A stretch of DNA of 64,000 nucleotides from Flavobacteriales bacterium (GTDB taxonomy: Bacteria > Bacteroidota > Bacteroidia > Flavobacteriales_D > Sanyastnellaceae). Of the stretch, positions 35,131 through 43,912 are shown in pieces. Position 1 is the first letter of the stretch. Each line of letters begins with the position of its first letter. Both the position numbers and the translations under genes were made by a program. The notes beneath the pieces are model-generated. The model saw only the letters and a program-made list of their open reading frames with translations, had not been told where the DNA came from and made no database searches. The DNA is taken from positions 91,324-155,323 of the forward strand of contig JAIXWX010000010.1 of the NCBI GenBank assembly GCA_027491075.1. The letters run 5' to 3'.

Positions 35131-37541
35131 TGACCCTTCCACTTCCTCAAGAAGAACAAGAACTGGTGTGCTATCACTGCGGAGAACCATGTTTTGGGGG
35201 AGTAATTTTTTTTGATCGGAAGCACTTTTGTTGCGATGGTTGCAAAACAGTTTATCAACTGCTAAACAGCAACGGTTTGTGCGGCTATTATCAAATAGAT
35301 GAGTCCAAGGGTATATCACCTAAACTCGCCAAATCAGAAGATCGATTTGCATATCTTGACAGTCAAGACGTAGAGATAAAAATTCTTTCATTTCGAAATG
35401 AAAGCGAATGCAGGGTTGACTTTTCTCTTCCAATGATGCATTGCAGTTCCTGCGTATGGTTGTTGGAGCATTTATATAAACTCAACGCAGGCATCATTTC
35501 CGCGCGCACAGATTTTCAAAGGAAGAGTTTACACGTGGTGTATCAATCATCTCACACCACGCTTCGAAAGATTGTAGAGTTGCTTTCCACCATTGGATAT
35601 GAGCCAGATCTTCGCTTCGCCGATTTACATGAGAAAACAGAAAAAAAGCTCAATCGACGACGCATATATCGCTTGGTAGTTGCAGGTTTCTGTTTTGGAA
35701 ATATCATGTTACTAAGTTTTCCAGAATACCTCAGTGGTGGACATCCAGATCACACCATGAATAGAGTGTTCTCTTATTTGAATCTCCTACTCTCCCTTCC
35801 CGTGCTGATTTACAGTGGAGGTGAATTCTTTATTTCTGCCTATCAAGGATTAAAAGCAAAGTTCCTAAACATCGATCTTCCGCTGAGTTTAAGTCTGGCT
35901 ATTACTTTTGGAAGAAGTTTATATGAAATTCTATCAGGAACAGGTGCGGGCTATCTGGATTCCATGGCGGGCATCATTTTCTTTATGCTGGTAGGGCGAT
36001 ATTTTCAAGATCGCACCCATCTGCGATTGCAGTTCGACCGAGATTTTAAAAGCTTTTTCCCTATAAGCGTTCGCATCAAAAAAGAAGAAACCTTTTCAAC
36101 CGTTCCACTCAGTGAATTGAAAAAAGGACACCGAATATTCATTCGGTCGCAAGAATTGATTCCAGCCGACGCATTATTAATCGAAGGAGATGCTCGAATA
36201 GATTACAGTTTTGTCACAGGAGAATCTAAGCCAGAGCATATTCAGAAAGGAAAAATGATTTATGCCGGAGGGCGTCAAACATCGGGTCAAATAGAAATTG
36301 AGATTCTCAAAGAAGTTGAGCAAAGCTACCTGACAAAACTCTGGAATAGAAAACAAGAAAAGTCTGCACAAATCCCAACCGATAACATGGTCCATCGATT
36401 GGCAAGGCATTTTACAGGATTCCTCCTCCTTTTATCTATAGGTAGTTTCCTTTTCTGGATGCCTTATGACATCAGTAGAGGAATTCATGCCCTCACTACG
36501 ATATTAATTGTTGCGTGTCCATGCGCATTGCTATTGAGCGCCACCTTTACGCATGCATCGGTGATGAGTGTATTAGGTAAAAACGGTGTCTTTGTAAAAA
36601 ATGCGGGAATTCTTGAAACGATAGGAAAAATAAATACCATAGTATGGGACAAGACAGGAACCATAACAAGCGCTTCGCAGATGCCTGTTACCAGTCATAT
36701 TGATGACATACAACTCTATCCATTTATCTTATCCGTCGTTTCCAATAGTAATCACCCTTTCAGTCGCAGAATTACCACTTTATTAGAAGGCTCCGGAGTA
36801 AAACGTCTCGAAGTAAATCAATATAAAGAGACACCTGGTTCAGGAGCAGAGGGCCTAGTTAGCGGTGTGTTGGTTCAAGTTGGAAACGCCGCATTCACAG
36901 GATTAACTTCAACCATCGAAGGTCAAACTTCGAAGGTTTATGTTTCTATAAACCATATTCCAGTAGGATATTATTCATTTGGAAATGAATTGAGAGAAGG
37001 AATCAAAGAAAATATTTCATGGCTTACCAGAGATGGCTATCAACACATGCTATTAAGTGGTGATAAATCTTCAGGGATAGAAGCCGTAACGGGAATATTT
37101 CCTTCCCATACCTCCATGCATTTTAGTCAAAGTCCACATGACAAACAAGCTAAAATAGAGGAATTAAAGACGCAAGGTTTTCGTGTATTGATGATAGGAG
37201 ACGGACTGAATGATGCGGGAGCCCTCATCAGCAGCGATGCAGGAATAGCAGTCTCTGATGACATCAACAACTTTACTCCAGCATGCGATGTAATCATGGA
37301 AGGTAGATCATTTGGTAAGTTTCGAGCAGTATTACACTTTATTAAGCATACAAGAACCATCATTATAGGAAGTTTTATTCTATCACTTCTATACAATGTT
37401 GTTGGCTTAGGCATAGCCGTTCAGGGACAAATGTCCCCCTTTATTGCGGCGATTCTAATGCCCGTCAGTTCTGTATCAATCATACTTTTTACTACCAGTG
37501 TATCGCGAATTTTAGCCTCTCGATTAGGGTTAAAAGTATAG
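35130..37541 (+). CDS. ccoI: Copper-exporting P1B-type ATPase for cbb3 oxidase assembly
   Basis: CcoI/FixI (803 residues) pumps Cu(I) for maturation of the cbb3 binuclear centre. The N-terminus holds a Cys-rich segment (CYHCGEPC at 14-21, HFCCDGC at 32-38) and an HMA domain with MHCSSC (Cys105, Cys108). Later come the membrane CPC motif in ACPCALLLS, the phosphorylation site DKTGTIT, and the hinge GDGLNDAGAL. The Cys-rich prefix is typical of the Bacteroidota and proteobacterial FixI type. It is the third gene of the usp-unknown-ccoI unit and ends 109 nt before ccoS. Confidence 0.95.
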   Translation: MTLPLPQEEQELVCYHCGEPCFGGVIFFDRKHFCCDGCKTVYQLLNSNGLCGYYQIDESKGISPKLAKSEDRFAYLDSQDVEIKILSFRNESECRVDFSLPMMHCSSCVWLLEHLYKLNAGIISARTDFQRKSLHVVYQSSHTTLRKIVELLSTIGYEPDLRFADLHEKTEKKLNRRRIYRLVVAGFCFGNIMLLSFPEYLSGGHPDHTMNRVFSYLNLLLSLPVLIYSGGEFFISAYQGLKAKFLNIDLPLSLSLAITFGRSLYEILSGTGAGYLDSMAGIIFFMLVGRYFQDRTHLRLQFDRDFKSFFPISVRIKKEETFSTVPLSELKKGHRIFIRSQELIPADALLIEGDARIDYSFVTGESKPEHIQKGKMIYAGGRQTSGQIEIEILKEVEQSYLTKLWNRKQEKSAQIPTDNMVHRLARHFTGFLLLLSIGSFLFWMPYDISRGIHALTTILIVACPCALLLSATFTHASVMSVLGKNGVFVKNAGILETIGKINTIVWDKTGTITSASQMPVTSHIDDIQLYPFILSVVSNSNHPFSRRITTLLEGSGVKRLEVNQYKETPGSGAEGLVSGVLVQVGNAAFTGLTSTIEGQTSKVYVSINHIPVGYYSFGNELREGIKENISWLTRDGYQHMLLSGDKSSGIEAVTGIFPSHTSMHFSQSPHDKQAKIEELKTQGFRVLMIGDGLNDAGALISSDAGIAVSDDINNFTPACDVIMEGRSFGKFRAVLHFIKHTRTIIIGSFILSLLYNVVGLGIAVQGQMSPFIAAILMPVSSVSIILFTTSVSRILASRLGLKV

Positions 37542-37564
37542 TATCACATGAATCAGTAGTATAG

Positions 37565-37578
37565 CTGACATAAGTCAG
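37565..37578. promoter_or_regulatory. FNR/Crp-type palindrome upstream of ccoS-NOQP
   Basis: CTGAC-ATAA-GTCAG has perfect 5-bp arms and the same spacing as the usp-side palindrome (CTGAT-N4-ATCAG). Its centre (37571.5) is about 63 bp upstream of the start expected from the -7 element at 37623-37630, near the -61.5 position of class I FNR-type activation. Confidence 0.6.
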
Positions 37579-37622
37579 TGAACATACTAATCCCGATCAT
37601 CAAACTGCCTTTTTTCCGCAAA

Positions 37623-37630
37623 TAATTTTG
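37623..37630 (+). promoter_or_regulatory. -7 element of the ccoS-NOQP operon
   Basis: TAATTTTG is an exact TANNTTTG match 20 nt before the ccoS ATG. No TTG occurs about 19 nt upstream, which suits a promoter that needs an activator. Confidence 0.6.
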
Positions 37631-37650
37631 AACCAAATCCACAAAGAGAT

Positions 37651-37833
37651 ATGAGTGTGATATATCTATTAATAGGCATAAGTATTCCAATAGCAGCGGG
37701 CTTTCTAATAGCCTTTCTTTTTGCCTCCACAGACGGTCAATTCGACGACGATTACACCCCGTCTATCCGGATGCTCTTAGAGGATCCAAAACCTGAACAA
37801 CCCAATAAAACTTCAACCCAACCAGAAGCATGA
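37651..37833 (+). CDS. ccoS: Cbb3-type oxidase assembly protein CcoS
   Basis: The 60-residue protein has one membrane helix (MSVIYLLIGISIPIAAGFLI) followed by LFASTDGQFDDDYTPSIRML, the family hallmark (QFDD). CcoS is required for cofactor (heme and copper) insertion into the oxidase. Its stop overlaps the ccoNO start by 4 nt. Confidence 0.92.
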   Translation: MSVIYLLIGISIPIAAGFLIAFLFASTDGQFDDDYTPSIRMLLEDPKPEQPNKTSTQPEA

Positions 37834-40001
37834 ATACCAATATTGAACGATTCGAGTACGACAACCGGATTGTAAAACAATTTGCATACGCAACCCTCCT
37901 TTGGGGAGTTGTCGGAATGCTAGTAGGACTTATAATAGCCTTGCAATTAGTATGGCCTGCTTTAAACTTTGATTTTTCCATGACCACATTTGGTCGATTG
38001 AGACCACTGCATACCAATGCTGTGATTTTTGCCTTTGTTGGAAACGGAATTTTCATGGGAGTCTATTATTCACTTCAGCGTCTTTGCAAGGCAAGGATGT
38101 TTAGTGACAAGCTATCTGCAGTCCACTTTTGGATGTGGCAATTCATTATAGTATTGGCCGCAGTAACCCTTCTCCTGGGGATGACTACGGGTAAAGAATA
38201 TGCAGAATTAGAGTGGCCAATTGATATCCTCATTACCCTTACCTGGGTAGTATTTGGTATCAATATGTTCGGCACCATTATCAAACGTCGTGAGCGACAT
38301 TTGTATGTTGCAATTTGGTTCTACATCGCTACATGGGTAACTGTAGCGATGCTACACATTGTTAATAGTTTCGAGTTACCGGTTACACTCTTCAAATCAT
38401 ACTCATGGTATGCTGGTGTTCAGGATGCCTTGGTTCAGTGGTGGTATGGTCACAATGCTGTAGCATTCTTCTTAACCACTCCCTATTTAGGAATTATGTA
38501 CTATTTCATTCCTAAGGCAGCCCAAAGACCTGTTTATTCATACCGTCTTTCGATCATTCACTTTTGGGCCTTGATATTCATATATATCTGGGCTGGTCCA
38601 CACCATCTGTTGTATACCTCACTGCCAGATTGGGCGCAATCACTCGGAACAGTCTTTTCTGTAATGTTGATTGCCCCGTCTTGGGGAGGTATGATCAATG
38701 GACTACTAACATTGCGTGGAACCTGGGACAAAGTACGAGACGATGTCGTTTTGAAATTTATGGTGGTTGCCATAACCGCTTATGGCATGGCTACTTTCGA
38801 GGGCCCCATGCTCTCCTTAAAAAATGTCAATGCCATTTCTCACTTTACCGACTGGACCATCGCACACGTTCACGTAGGAGCGCTGGGATGGAATGGATTT
38901 TTAACCTTCGGGATTATCTACTGGCTCGTACCGAAAATGTGGAGAACAGAACTCGCATCCCGCAAACTGGCCAACTGGCATTTCTGGATAGGTACATTAG
39001 GAATATTGGTTTATGCTATTCCAATGTATTGGGCAGGATGGGTACAAAGCTCTATGTGGAAAGAGTTCACACCTGAGGGACAATTGAAATATCAATTCCT
39101 AGACACCGTGACTCACTTAAGACCGTTCTACATGTTAAGAGCGATCGGAGGCTTACTCTTCTTTGTTGGTGCCATTATGATGGTGTTTAACATCATTCAG
39201 ACAGTAAGAAAAGGTTCCTTCTTAGCTAATGAATCTGCTGAAGCACCTGCTCTAGCGAAGCGCGTGGAGATTCATGGAAAAGAACACTGGCACCGCTGGA
39301 TAGAAAGAAAACCTGTTCAAATGCTGGTGCTCTCTCTAGTAGTAGTTGCAATTGGTGGTATTTTAGAAATGATCCCCACATTCTTGATCAAAGAAAATAT
39401 CCCTACCATAGCGAGCGTAAAGCCCTATACAGCTCTTGAACTAGAAGGACGAGATATTTATATCCGAGAAGGATGTTATACCTGTCACTCTCAAATGATA
39501 CGTCCGTTTCGTTCTGAAACGGAGCGCTACGGAGATTATTCCAAAGCGGGTGAATTCGTTTACGACCATCCATTCCAATGGGGGTCTAAGCGCACTGGTC
39601 CAGACTTAGCGAGGGCTGGTTCTGGTAGAAACAAGAAAATGGATAGCTGGCACTACAACCACATGGCCGATCCAACCTCCATGTCTCCTGGTTCGATAAT
39701 GCCAAAGTATCCGTGGCTATTCTCGGATGAAATAGACTTGGAAACCACTTCCAAAAAATTAACAGCAATGCAAACACTTGGAGTTCCCTATACCGATGAA
39801 TATATATCGAACGCCAAAGAAGAAGTCATAAAACAAGCTACAGTGATTTATGAGAATTTGAAAAAAGATGAAGCCGGATTATTGGTAGGTGAAGAAGGGC
39901 TGAGTCCCTATCATGAAATCATAGCACTCATCGCTTATTTACAACGACTGGGTACAGATCTAGATGTTCAAGAACCAACTAACGCTTTAACCCAAAAATA
40001 G
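37830..40001 (+). CDS. ccoNO: Fused cbb3 oxidase subunits I and II (CcoN-CcoO)
   Basis: The 723-residue fusion joins the catalytic subunit CcoN (about 1-470, twelve helices) to the monoheme cytochrome CcoO. His-rich motifs of CcoN include the binuclear-centre region WWYGHNAVAFFLTTPYLG, the HH pair in IWAGPHHLLYTSLPDWAQSL and AHVHVGALGWNGF. The CcoO part has CYTCHSQM with heme ligands Cys549, Cys552 and His553, and the distal Met probably in SIMPKYPWLF. Fusion of N and O is usual in Bacteroidota. The complex reduces O2 with high affinity at the inner membrane and pumps protons. Confidence 0.96.
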   Translation: MNTNIERFEYDNRIVKQFAYATLLWGVVGMLVGLIIALQLVWPALNFDFSMTTFGRLRPLHTNAVIFAFVGNGIFMGVYYSLQRLCKARMFSDKLSAVHFWMWQFIIVLAAVTLLLGMTTGKEYAELEWPIDILITLTWVVFGINMFGTIIKRRERHLYVAIWFYIATWVTVAMLHIVNSFELPVTLFKSYSWYAGVQDALVQWWYGHNAVAFFLTTPYLGIMYYFIPKAAQRPVYSYRLSIIHFWALIFIYIWAGPHHLLYTSLPDWAQSLGTVFSVMLIAPSWGGMINGLLTLRGTWDKVRDDVVLKFMVVAITAYGMATFEGPMLSLKNVNAISHFTDWTIAHVHVGALGWNGFLTFGIIYWLVPKMWRTELASRKLANWHFWIGTLGILVYAIPMYWAGWVQSSMWKEFTPEGQLKYQFLDTVTHLRPFYMLRAIGGLLFFVGAIMMVFNIIQTVRKGSFLANESAEAPALAKRVEIHGKEHWHRWIERKPVQMLVLSLVVVAIGGILEMIPTFLIKENIPTIASVKPYTALELEGRDIYIREGCYTCHSQMIRPFRSETERYGDYSKAGEFVYDHPFQWGSKRTGPDLARAGSGRNKKMDSWHYNHMADPTSMSPGSIMPKYPWLFSDEIDLETTSKKLTAMQTLGVPYTDEYISNAKEEVIKQATVIYENLKKDEAGLLVGEEGLSPYHEIIALIAYLQRLGTDLDVQEPTNALTQK

Positions 40002-40003
40002 TT

Positions 40004-40168
40004 ATGAAATTCATCAATTATCTGGAGTCCATAAGTGGCGTGAGCATTTATCCCATGATCGCCTTGATACTGTTCGGTAGTGTATTCTTGATTGCCACGC
40101 TGATGACCTTTTCTGCCAGAAAAGATGAAATTAAGGAACGCGCTCAATTACCCCTTAACGACAACTAA
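40004..40168 (+). CDS. ccoQ: CcoQ-like small membrane subunit
   Basis: This 54-codon gene, too short for usual cut-offs, starts MKFINYLESISGVSIYPMIA and has one membrane helix (about residues 15-37) and a charged end (ARKDEIKERAQLPLNDN). Size, topology and position between ccoNO (2 nt upstream) and ccoP (16 nt downstream) identify it as CcoQ. It stabilises the oxidase in other species. Confidence 0.85.
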   Translation: MKFINYLESISGVSIYPMIALILFGSVFLIATLMTFSARKDEIKERAQLPLNDN

Positions 40169-40184
40169 TCAAAGAACCATCGTC

Positions 40185-41351
40185 ATGAAAAAAATATATC
40201 TTTTATTCCTTGTTGCGCTCATTAGTCTACAAGGTATTGCACAAGCGCCCGTTACAGCAACAGCGGCAGAAATCACAAAGTACTCTCCATATAAAGACCC
40301 CGTATTCTATGCTTTATGCGGAGTAGCAGCAGTGCTTCTGATTTTCATTTTGCAACTGCAAAAGGTATTTTCTGGTGTAGCAAAAAATTATACTCGAAAA
40401 AACAACAATCAAATTTTCCCTGCCCTAATCCTACTTATTGCAATGCAATACTTCCCTACCGTATCTTTTGCTCAAGGAGAAGTACCAGGATCGTCCGCAG
40501 TTTTCTTGCATGAGGGATTCGGATCCAATGCGTTCAATGCACTGATATTCCTTATCATCATTGAGGTAGCAGTAGTGCTTTATTACGTGCGGCTTATTCA
40601 GCTATTCTTGGCTAAACAAGAACCCGCTGCTTCTTATGCCCGTCCAGCGATTGAACTAGCACCCCGAAATAAATGGTGGGATAAGTTTAACAAGTCTGTC
40701 GCAGTAGAAAAAGAAGCTGCGATCATGACCGATCACAATTATGATGGCATTCAAGAACTTGACAACTCCCTACCTCCATGGTGGAAATATGGATTTTACT
40801 TAACCATCGTTTGGGGCGTTGCTTACTTGATTCACTATCACGTTGCTGAAACAGGACCTTTGAGTATTGATGAATACAAGAATCAGGTTGCAGAAGCCGA
40901 ATTTCAGATGGAAGAATTCAGAAAACGCAGTGCTGATATGGTAGATGAAAAAACAGTGGCTTTGCTCACCGATGCAACAGAGATCAGCAAAGGCAAATCT
41001 ACATTCGATCAGTTTTGTGTTACTTGTCATGGCGCACTCGGAGAAGGAAAAGTAGGACCCAATCTTACAGACCCCTATTGGAAGAACGGTGGCGATATCA
41101 AGGATGTTTTCAAAACCATTAAACTCGGTGTAAGTGGTACCGGTATGAAATCCTGGAAAGCAGATCTAAGTCCAAAGGCAATTGCTCAAGTAAGCAGCTA
41201 TATCTTAACCCTTCAAGGCACTAATCCTTCTAACGCTAAAGCACCAGAAGGCAAACTATTCCAGCGGGAATCTTCCAGCGATAGCACGGGTACTACAACA
41301 TTTCCAGCGAAATCAGATACCCTGAAGATTGCATCACTTCCACCTCTATAA
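40185..41351 (+). CDS. ccoP: Cbb3 oxidase subunit III, monoheme CcoP with extra N-terminal helices
   Basis: The product has 388 residues from the ATG at 40185; an upstream ATG at 40125 would overlap ccoQ and is rejected. The start MKKIYLLFLVALISLQGIAQ looks like a signal peptide. Two hydrophobic helices follow, near 40-55 and 72-90, and a third near 115-135. The classical CcoP segment DNSLPPWWKYGFYLTIVWGV then leads to a cytochrome c domain with one heme site, CVTCH (278-282), where proteobacterial CcoP has two. The Met ligand is probably in GMKSWKADLSP. The C-terminal 40 residues are low-complexity. Electron entry into the oxidase is the inferred role. Confidence 0.92.
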   Translation: MKKIYLLFLVALISLQGIAQAPVTATAAEITKYSPYKDPVFYALCGVAAVLLIFILQLQKVFSGVAKNYTRKNNNQIFPALILLIAMQYFPTVSFAQGEVPGSSAVFLHEGFGSNAFNALIFLIIIEVAVVLYYVRLIQLFLAKQEPAASYARPAIELAPRNKWWDKFNKSVAVEKEAAIMTDHNYDGIQELDNSLPPWWKYGFYLTIVWGVAYLIHYHVAETGPLSIDEYKNQVAEAEFQMEEFRKRSADMVDEKTVALLTDATEISKGKSTFDQFCVTCHGALGEGKVGPNLTDPYWKNGGDIKDVFKTIKLGVSGTGMKSWKADLSPKAIAQVSSYILTLQGTNPSNAKAPEGKLFQRESSSDSTGTTTFPAKSDTLKIASLPPL

Positions 41352-41359
41352 ATAGCACA

Positions 41360-42790
41360 ATGGACACAACTGGTGCGAAGGAATCATTCAGAGATACGGT
41401 CAGTCACATTGACAAAGAAGGTCATCGTGTTTGGTTTTTTCCAAAAAAACCAAAAGGAAAGTTATACAATGCACGTACGATTCTCTCCTTTTTCTACTTG
41501 ATTGTTTTCTTCGCACTACCCTTTGTGAAAGTAAACGGTTCACCGTTGTTCATGTTTCATGTTCTTGAAAGAAGGTTCATTCTATTTGGTGTACACTTTT
41601 GGCCCCAGGACTTTTTTCTCTTCGTATTAGGAATGTTGATCTTCATTGTTTTTGTCGCCTTGTTTACAGTAGTCTTTGGAAGAGTTTTCTGTGGCTGGGT
41701 ATGCCCGCAAACTGTATTCATGGAACTTGTCTTTCGCAAAATAGAATACTGGATTGAAGGAGATGCCTCTCATCAGAAAGCGTTGGTTAAACAAGCATGG
41801 GATGCAGATAAACTCAAGAAAAAAGTTTTAAAAACTTTGATCTTCTTTGTAATTTCTGTATTCGTTGCAAACACCTTTCTCAGTTATATCATAGGAATGG
41901 ATCAGGTGTTTAAAATCATTCAAGAACCGCTTTCCATGCACATTGGAGGTTTTATTGGAATGATCCTATTCAGTGGCGTCTTCTTTTTTGTTTTTAGTTG
42001 GTTTAGAGAGCAAGCTTGCTTGGTAGTTTGTCCGTATGGTCGGATGCAAGGCGTACTTCTTGACAAACACAGCATCGTGGTAGTCTATGATCACGTGCGC
42101 GGTGAGACGAGGGAGAAATACTCAAAAACACCATCGCCCAAAGCGGGTGATTGCATTGATTGCCATGAATGCGTGAGAGTATGTCCAACAGGAATCGATA
42201 TACGCAACGGTACACAACTCGAATGCACCAACTGCACGGCCTGTATGGATGCTTGTGATCACATCATGAACAGTGTGAAGAAGCCCAAAGGACTCATCCG
42301 ATATGCCAGCGAAAACACCATCCTAACAGGAAAAAAATTACGCTGGACACCGCGAATGATCGCTTATAGTGCAATTCTATTGCTGTTGATTGGGGTCGAA
42401 ACATTCTTGTTGGCTACACGTTCGGACTTGGATGTTACCGTATTGAGAGCAAAAGGTACCTTGTACTCTACTGAAGTAGATTCTCGCATTAGCAACATTT
42501 ACAACATTCATGTGATTAACAAGACCACTACTGATATGGATTTGGACTTGAAAGTGAATATCCCTGGAGCAGACGTAGTATGGGTCGGTGAGGAAAAGCC
42601 CGCCAAATCCAACGAAATGCTAGAAGGAACATTCTTTATCAAACTTCCAAAAGATCAAATTCACGAACAAAAGTCTAAAATAGTTATCGAGTTTTGGTCT
42701 CAAGGTAAGCTGATTAGTACAGTAAAAACGACCTTTTTAGGTCCGATACACGCACAATTTAAAACACAAAGAAATGAATTGGGGTCTTAG
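41360..42790 (+). CDS. ccoG: Cbb3 maturation ferredoxin CcoG
   Basis: CcoG (476 residues) is a membrane-bound polyferredoxin implicated in Cu(II) reduction for cbb3 assembly. It has five or so membrane helices; CGWVCPQTVFMELVFRKIEY and CLVVCPYGRMQGVL are the family motifs. Two 4Fe-4S sites are in CIDCHECVRVCPTGID and CTNCTACMDACDHIM (about 265-310). The C-terminal Ig-like domain (from residue 370) is the periplasmic part. ccoH starts 17 nt before its stop. Confidence 0.95.
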   Translation: MDTTGAKESFRDTVSHIDKEGHRVWFFPKKPKGKLYNARTILSFFYLIVFFALPFVKVNGSPLFMFHVLERRFILFGVHFWPQDFFLFVLGMLIFIVFVALFTVVFGRVFCGWVCPQTVFMELVFRKIEYWIEGDASHQKALVKQAWDADKLKKKVLKTLIFFVISVFVANTFLSYIIGMDQVFKIIQEPLSMHIGGFIGMILFSGVFFFVFSWFREQACLVVCPYGRMQGVLLDKHSIVVVYDHVRGETREKYSKTPSPKAGDCIDCHECVRVCPTGIDIRNGTQLECTNCTACMDACDHIMNSVKKPKGLIRYASENTILTGKKLRWTPRMIAYSAILLLLIGVETFLLATRSDLDVTVLRAKGTLYSTEVDSRISNIYNIHVINKTTTDMDLDLKVNIPGADVVWVGEEKPAKSNEMLEGTFFIKLPKDQIHEQKSKIVIEFWSQGKLISTVKTTFLGPIHAQFKTQRNELGS

Positions 42791-43208
42791 AATAGTCATT
42801 CTCTACGGAGGTTTTGTAGCACTCATCTTGACCTTGGTTTTTAAAGCCACAGGTGAAAAGATTGACTTAGTGACGAAGGACTACTATGAGCAGGAGTTGC
42901 TTCATCAAGGAAAGATGGATGCTTTACAACGCGGGTATTCATGGAAAAAATCGATGGACGTACGGTTGCAATCCAATCTGCTCAGCATAACATTCCCGAA
43001 AGAATTTCCATCATTTGAACAAGGTACTATTACCGTCTATCGGCCATCTGATGCATCTCAAGACAAGAGTTTTCCTCTTTTGCTCAATAACGATTATCAG
43101 CAAATTCTCGATGTGAAGACTTGGCAGAGTGGCTATTACGCATTGCACATCTCTTGGACTACCAAAGAAGAAAAATACTACGTAGAAGAAACCATTTTCA
43201 TACCATGA
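42774..43208 (+). CDS. ccoH: Cbb3 maturation protein CcoH (FixH)
   Basis: The 144-residue FixH-family protein starts with MNWGLRIVILYGGFVALILT, its single membrane helix, followed by the diagnostic DLVTKDYYEQELLHQGKMDA. The rest is a periplasmic beta domain. It stabilises the assembling oxidase together with CcoG and CcoI. It overlaps ccoG by 17 nt and the next gene by 4 nt. Confidence 0.92.
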   Translation: MNWGLRIVILYGGFVALILTLVFKATGEKIDLVTKDYYEQELLHQGKMDALQRGYSWKKSMDVRLQSNLLSITFPKEFPSFEQGTITVYRPSDASQDKSFPLLLNNDYQQILDVKTWQSGYYALHISWTTKEEKYYVEETIFIP

Positions 43209-43912
43209 ACACCATCGTGATTGCATCCTTGACCTTAGGACTAGCAGGCAGCATGCATTGTGCGGGGATGTGCGGGCCTTTGGTAATGATTATACACGGC
43301 AATAGCTCATCAAGAAATCGTGCTTGGTGGTGGAATAAAGTGATCTATCATTTTGGAAGACTACTTGTCTATGCTGCCTTCGGTTTGATTGCAGGTTTCA
43401 TTGGCAAAGGGATTGCCTCGGCTGGTTTTCAGCAATGGCTTTCTGTAATTGCTGGCATTTCTCTCTTAGTGATTATAATTTGGCCGTACATGCCATTCAA
43501 GAAAATTAGTTGGGGACAGCCTGTGTTTCTTTATGTAAACAAAACATTCTCTACTTTCTTACAAAGTAAAAATAAATCCAAGTACTTTTTTCTTGGAGTC
43601 ATTAATGGATTCCTTCCATGTGGTTTAGTCTATGGGGCGATGGCCGCATCAATTAGTGCTGGAAGCCCTTTCGGCAGCATGTTATTCATGATTCTATTCG
43701 GAGTAGCCACAGTCCCTGTGCTCATCACTATTGCAGGATTTTCAGGTGCTATTCAAAAAAGATTCAAGGCCAAGTCACTGGGATACTTACGCGTTGGCCT
43801 TAGTGTTCTAGCTATTCTATTCATCCTTCGTGGAGCCAACCTCGGTATTCCTTATTTAAGCCCACGCGTAGCAGCAGAAACGTGTGAGGTGGACTGTTGT
43901 CAACGCAAATAA
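43205..43912 (+). CDS. DsbD_2 / SafE-like membrane protein, probable copper or thiol factor for cbb3
   Basis: The 235-residue protein has six membrane helices. The first carries LGLAGSMHCAGMCGPLVMII, with a Cys-x3-Cys pair, and the fourth contains GVINGFLPCGLVYGAMAASI; both are marks of the DsbD_2 (PF13386) family that is annotated as sulfite exporter TauE/SafE. Members at cbb3 loci are thought to help Cu or thiol delivery. A long reading from 43121 is rejected, because the ATG at 43205 overlaps the ccoH stop by 4 nt. The end (CEVDCCQRK) has three Cys. Its stop codon abuts the convergent regulator's stop with no spacer (TAATTA). Confidence 0.87.
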   Translation: MNTIVIASLTLGLAGSMHCAGMCGPLVMIIHGNSSSRNRAWWWNKVIYHFGRLLVYAAFGLIAGFIGKGIASAGFQQWLSVIAGISLLVIIIWPYMPFKKISWGQPVFLYVNKTFSTFLQSKNKSKYFFLGVINGFLPCGLVYGAMAASISAGSPFGSMLFMILFGVATVPVLITIAGFSGAIQKRFKAKSLGYLRVGLSVLAILFILRGANLGIPYLSPRVAAETCEVDCCQRK

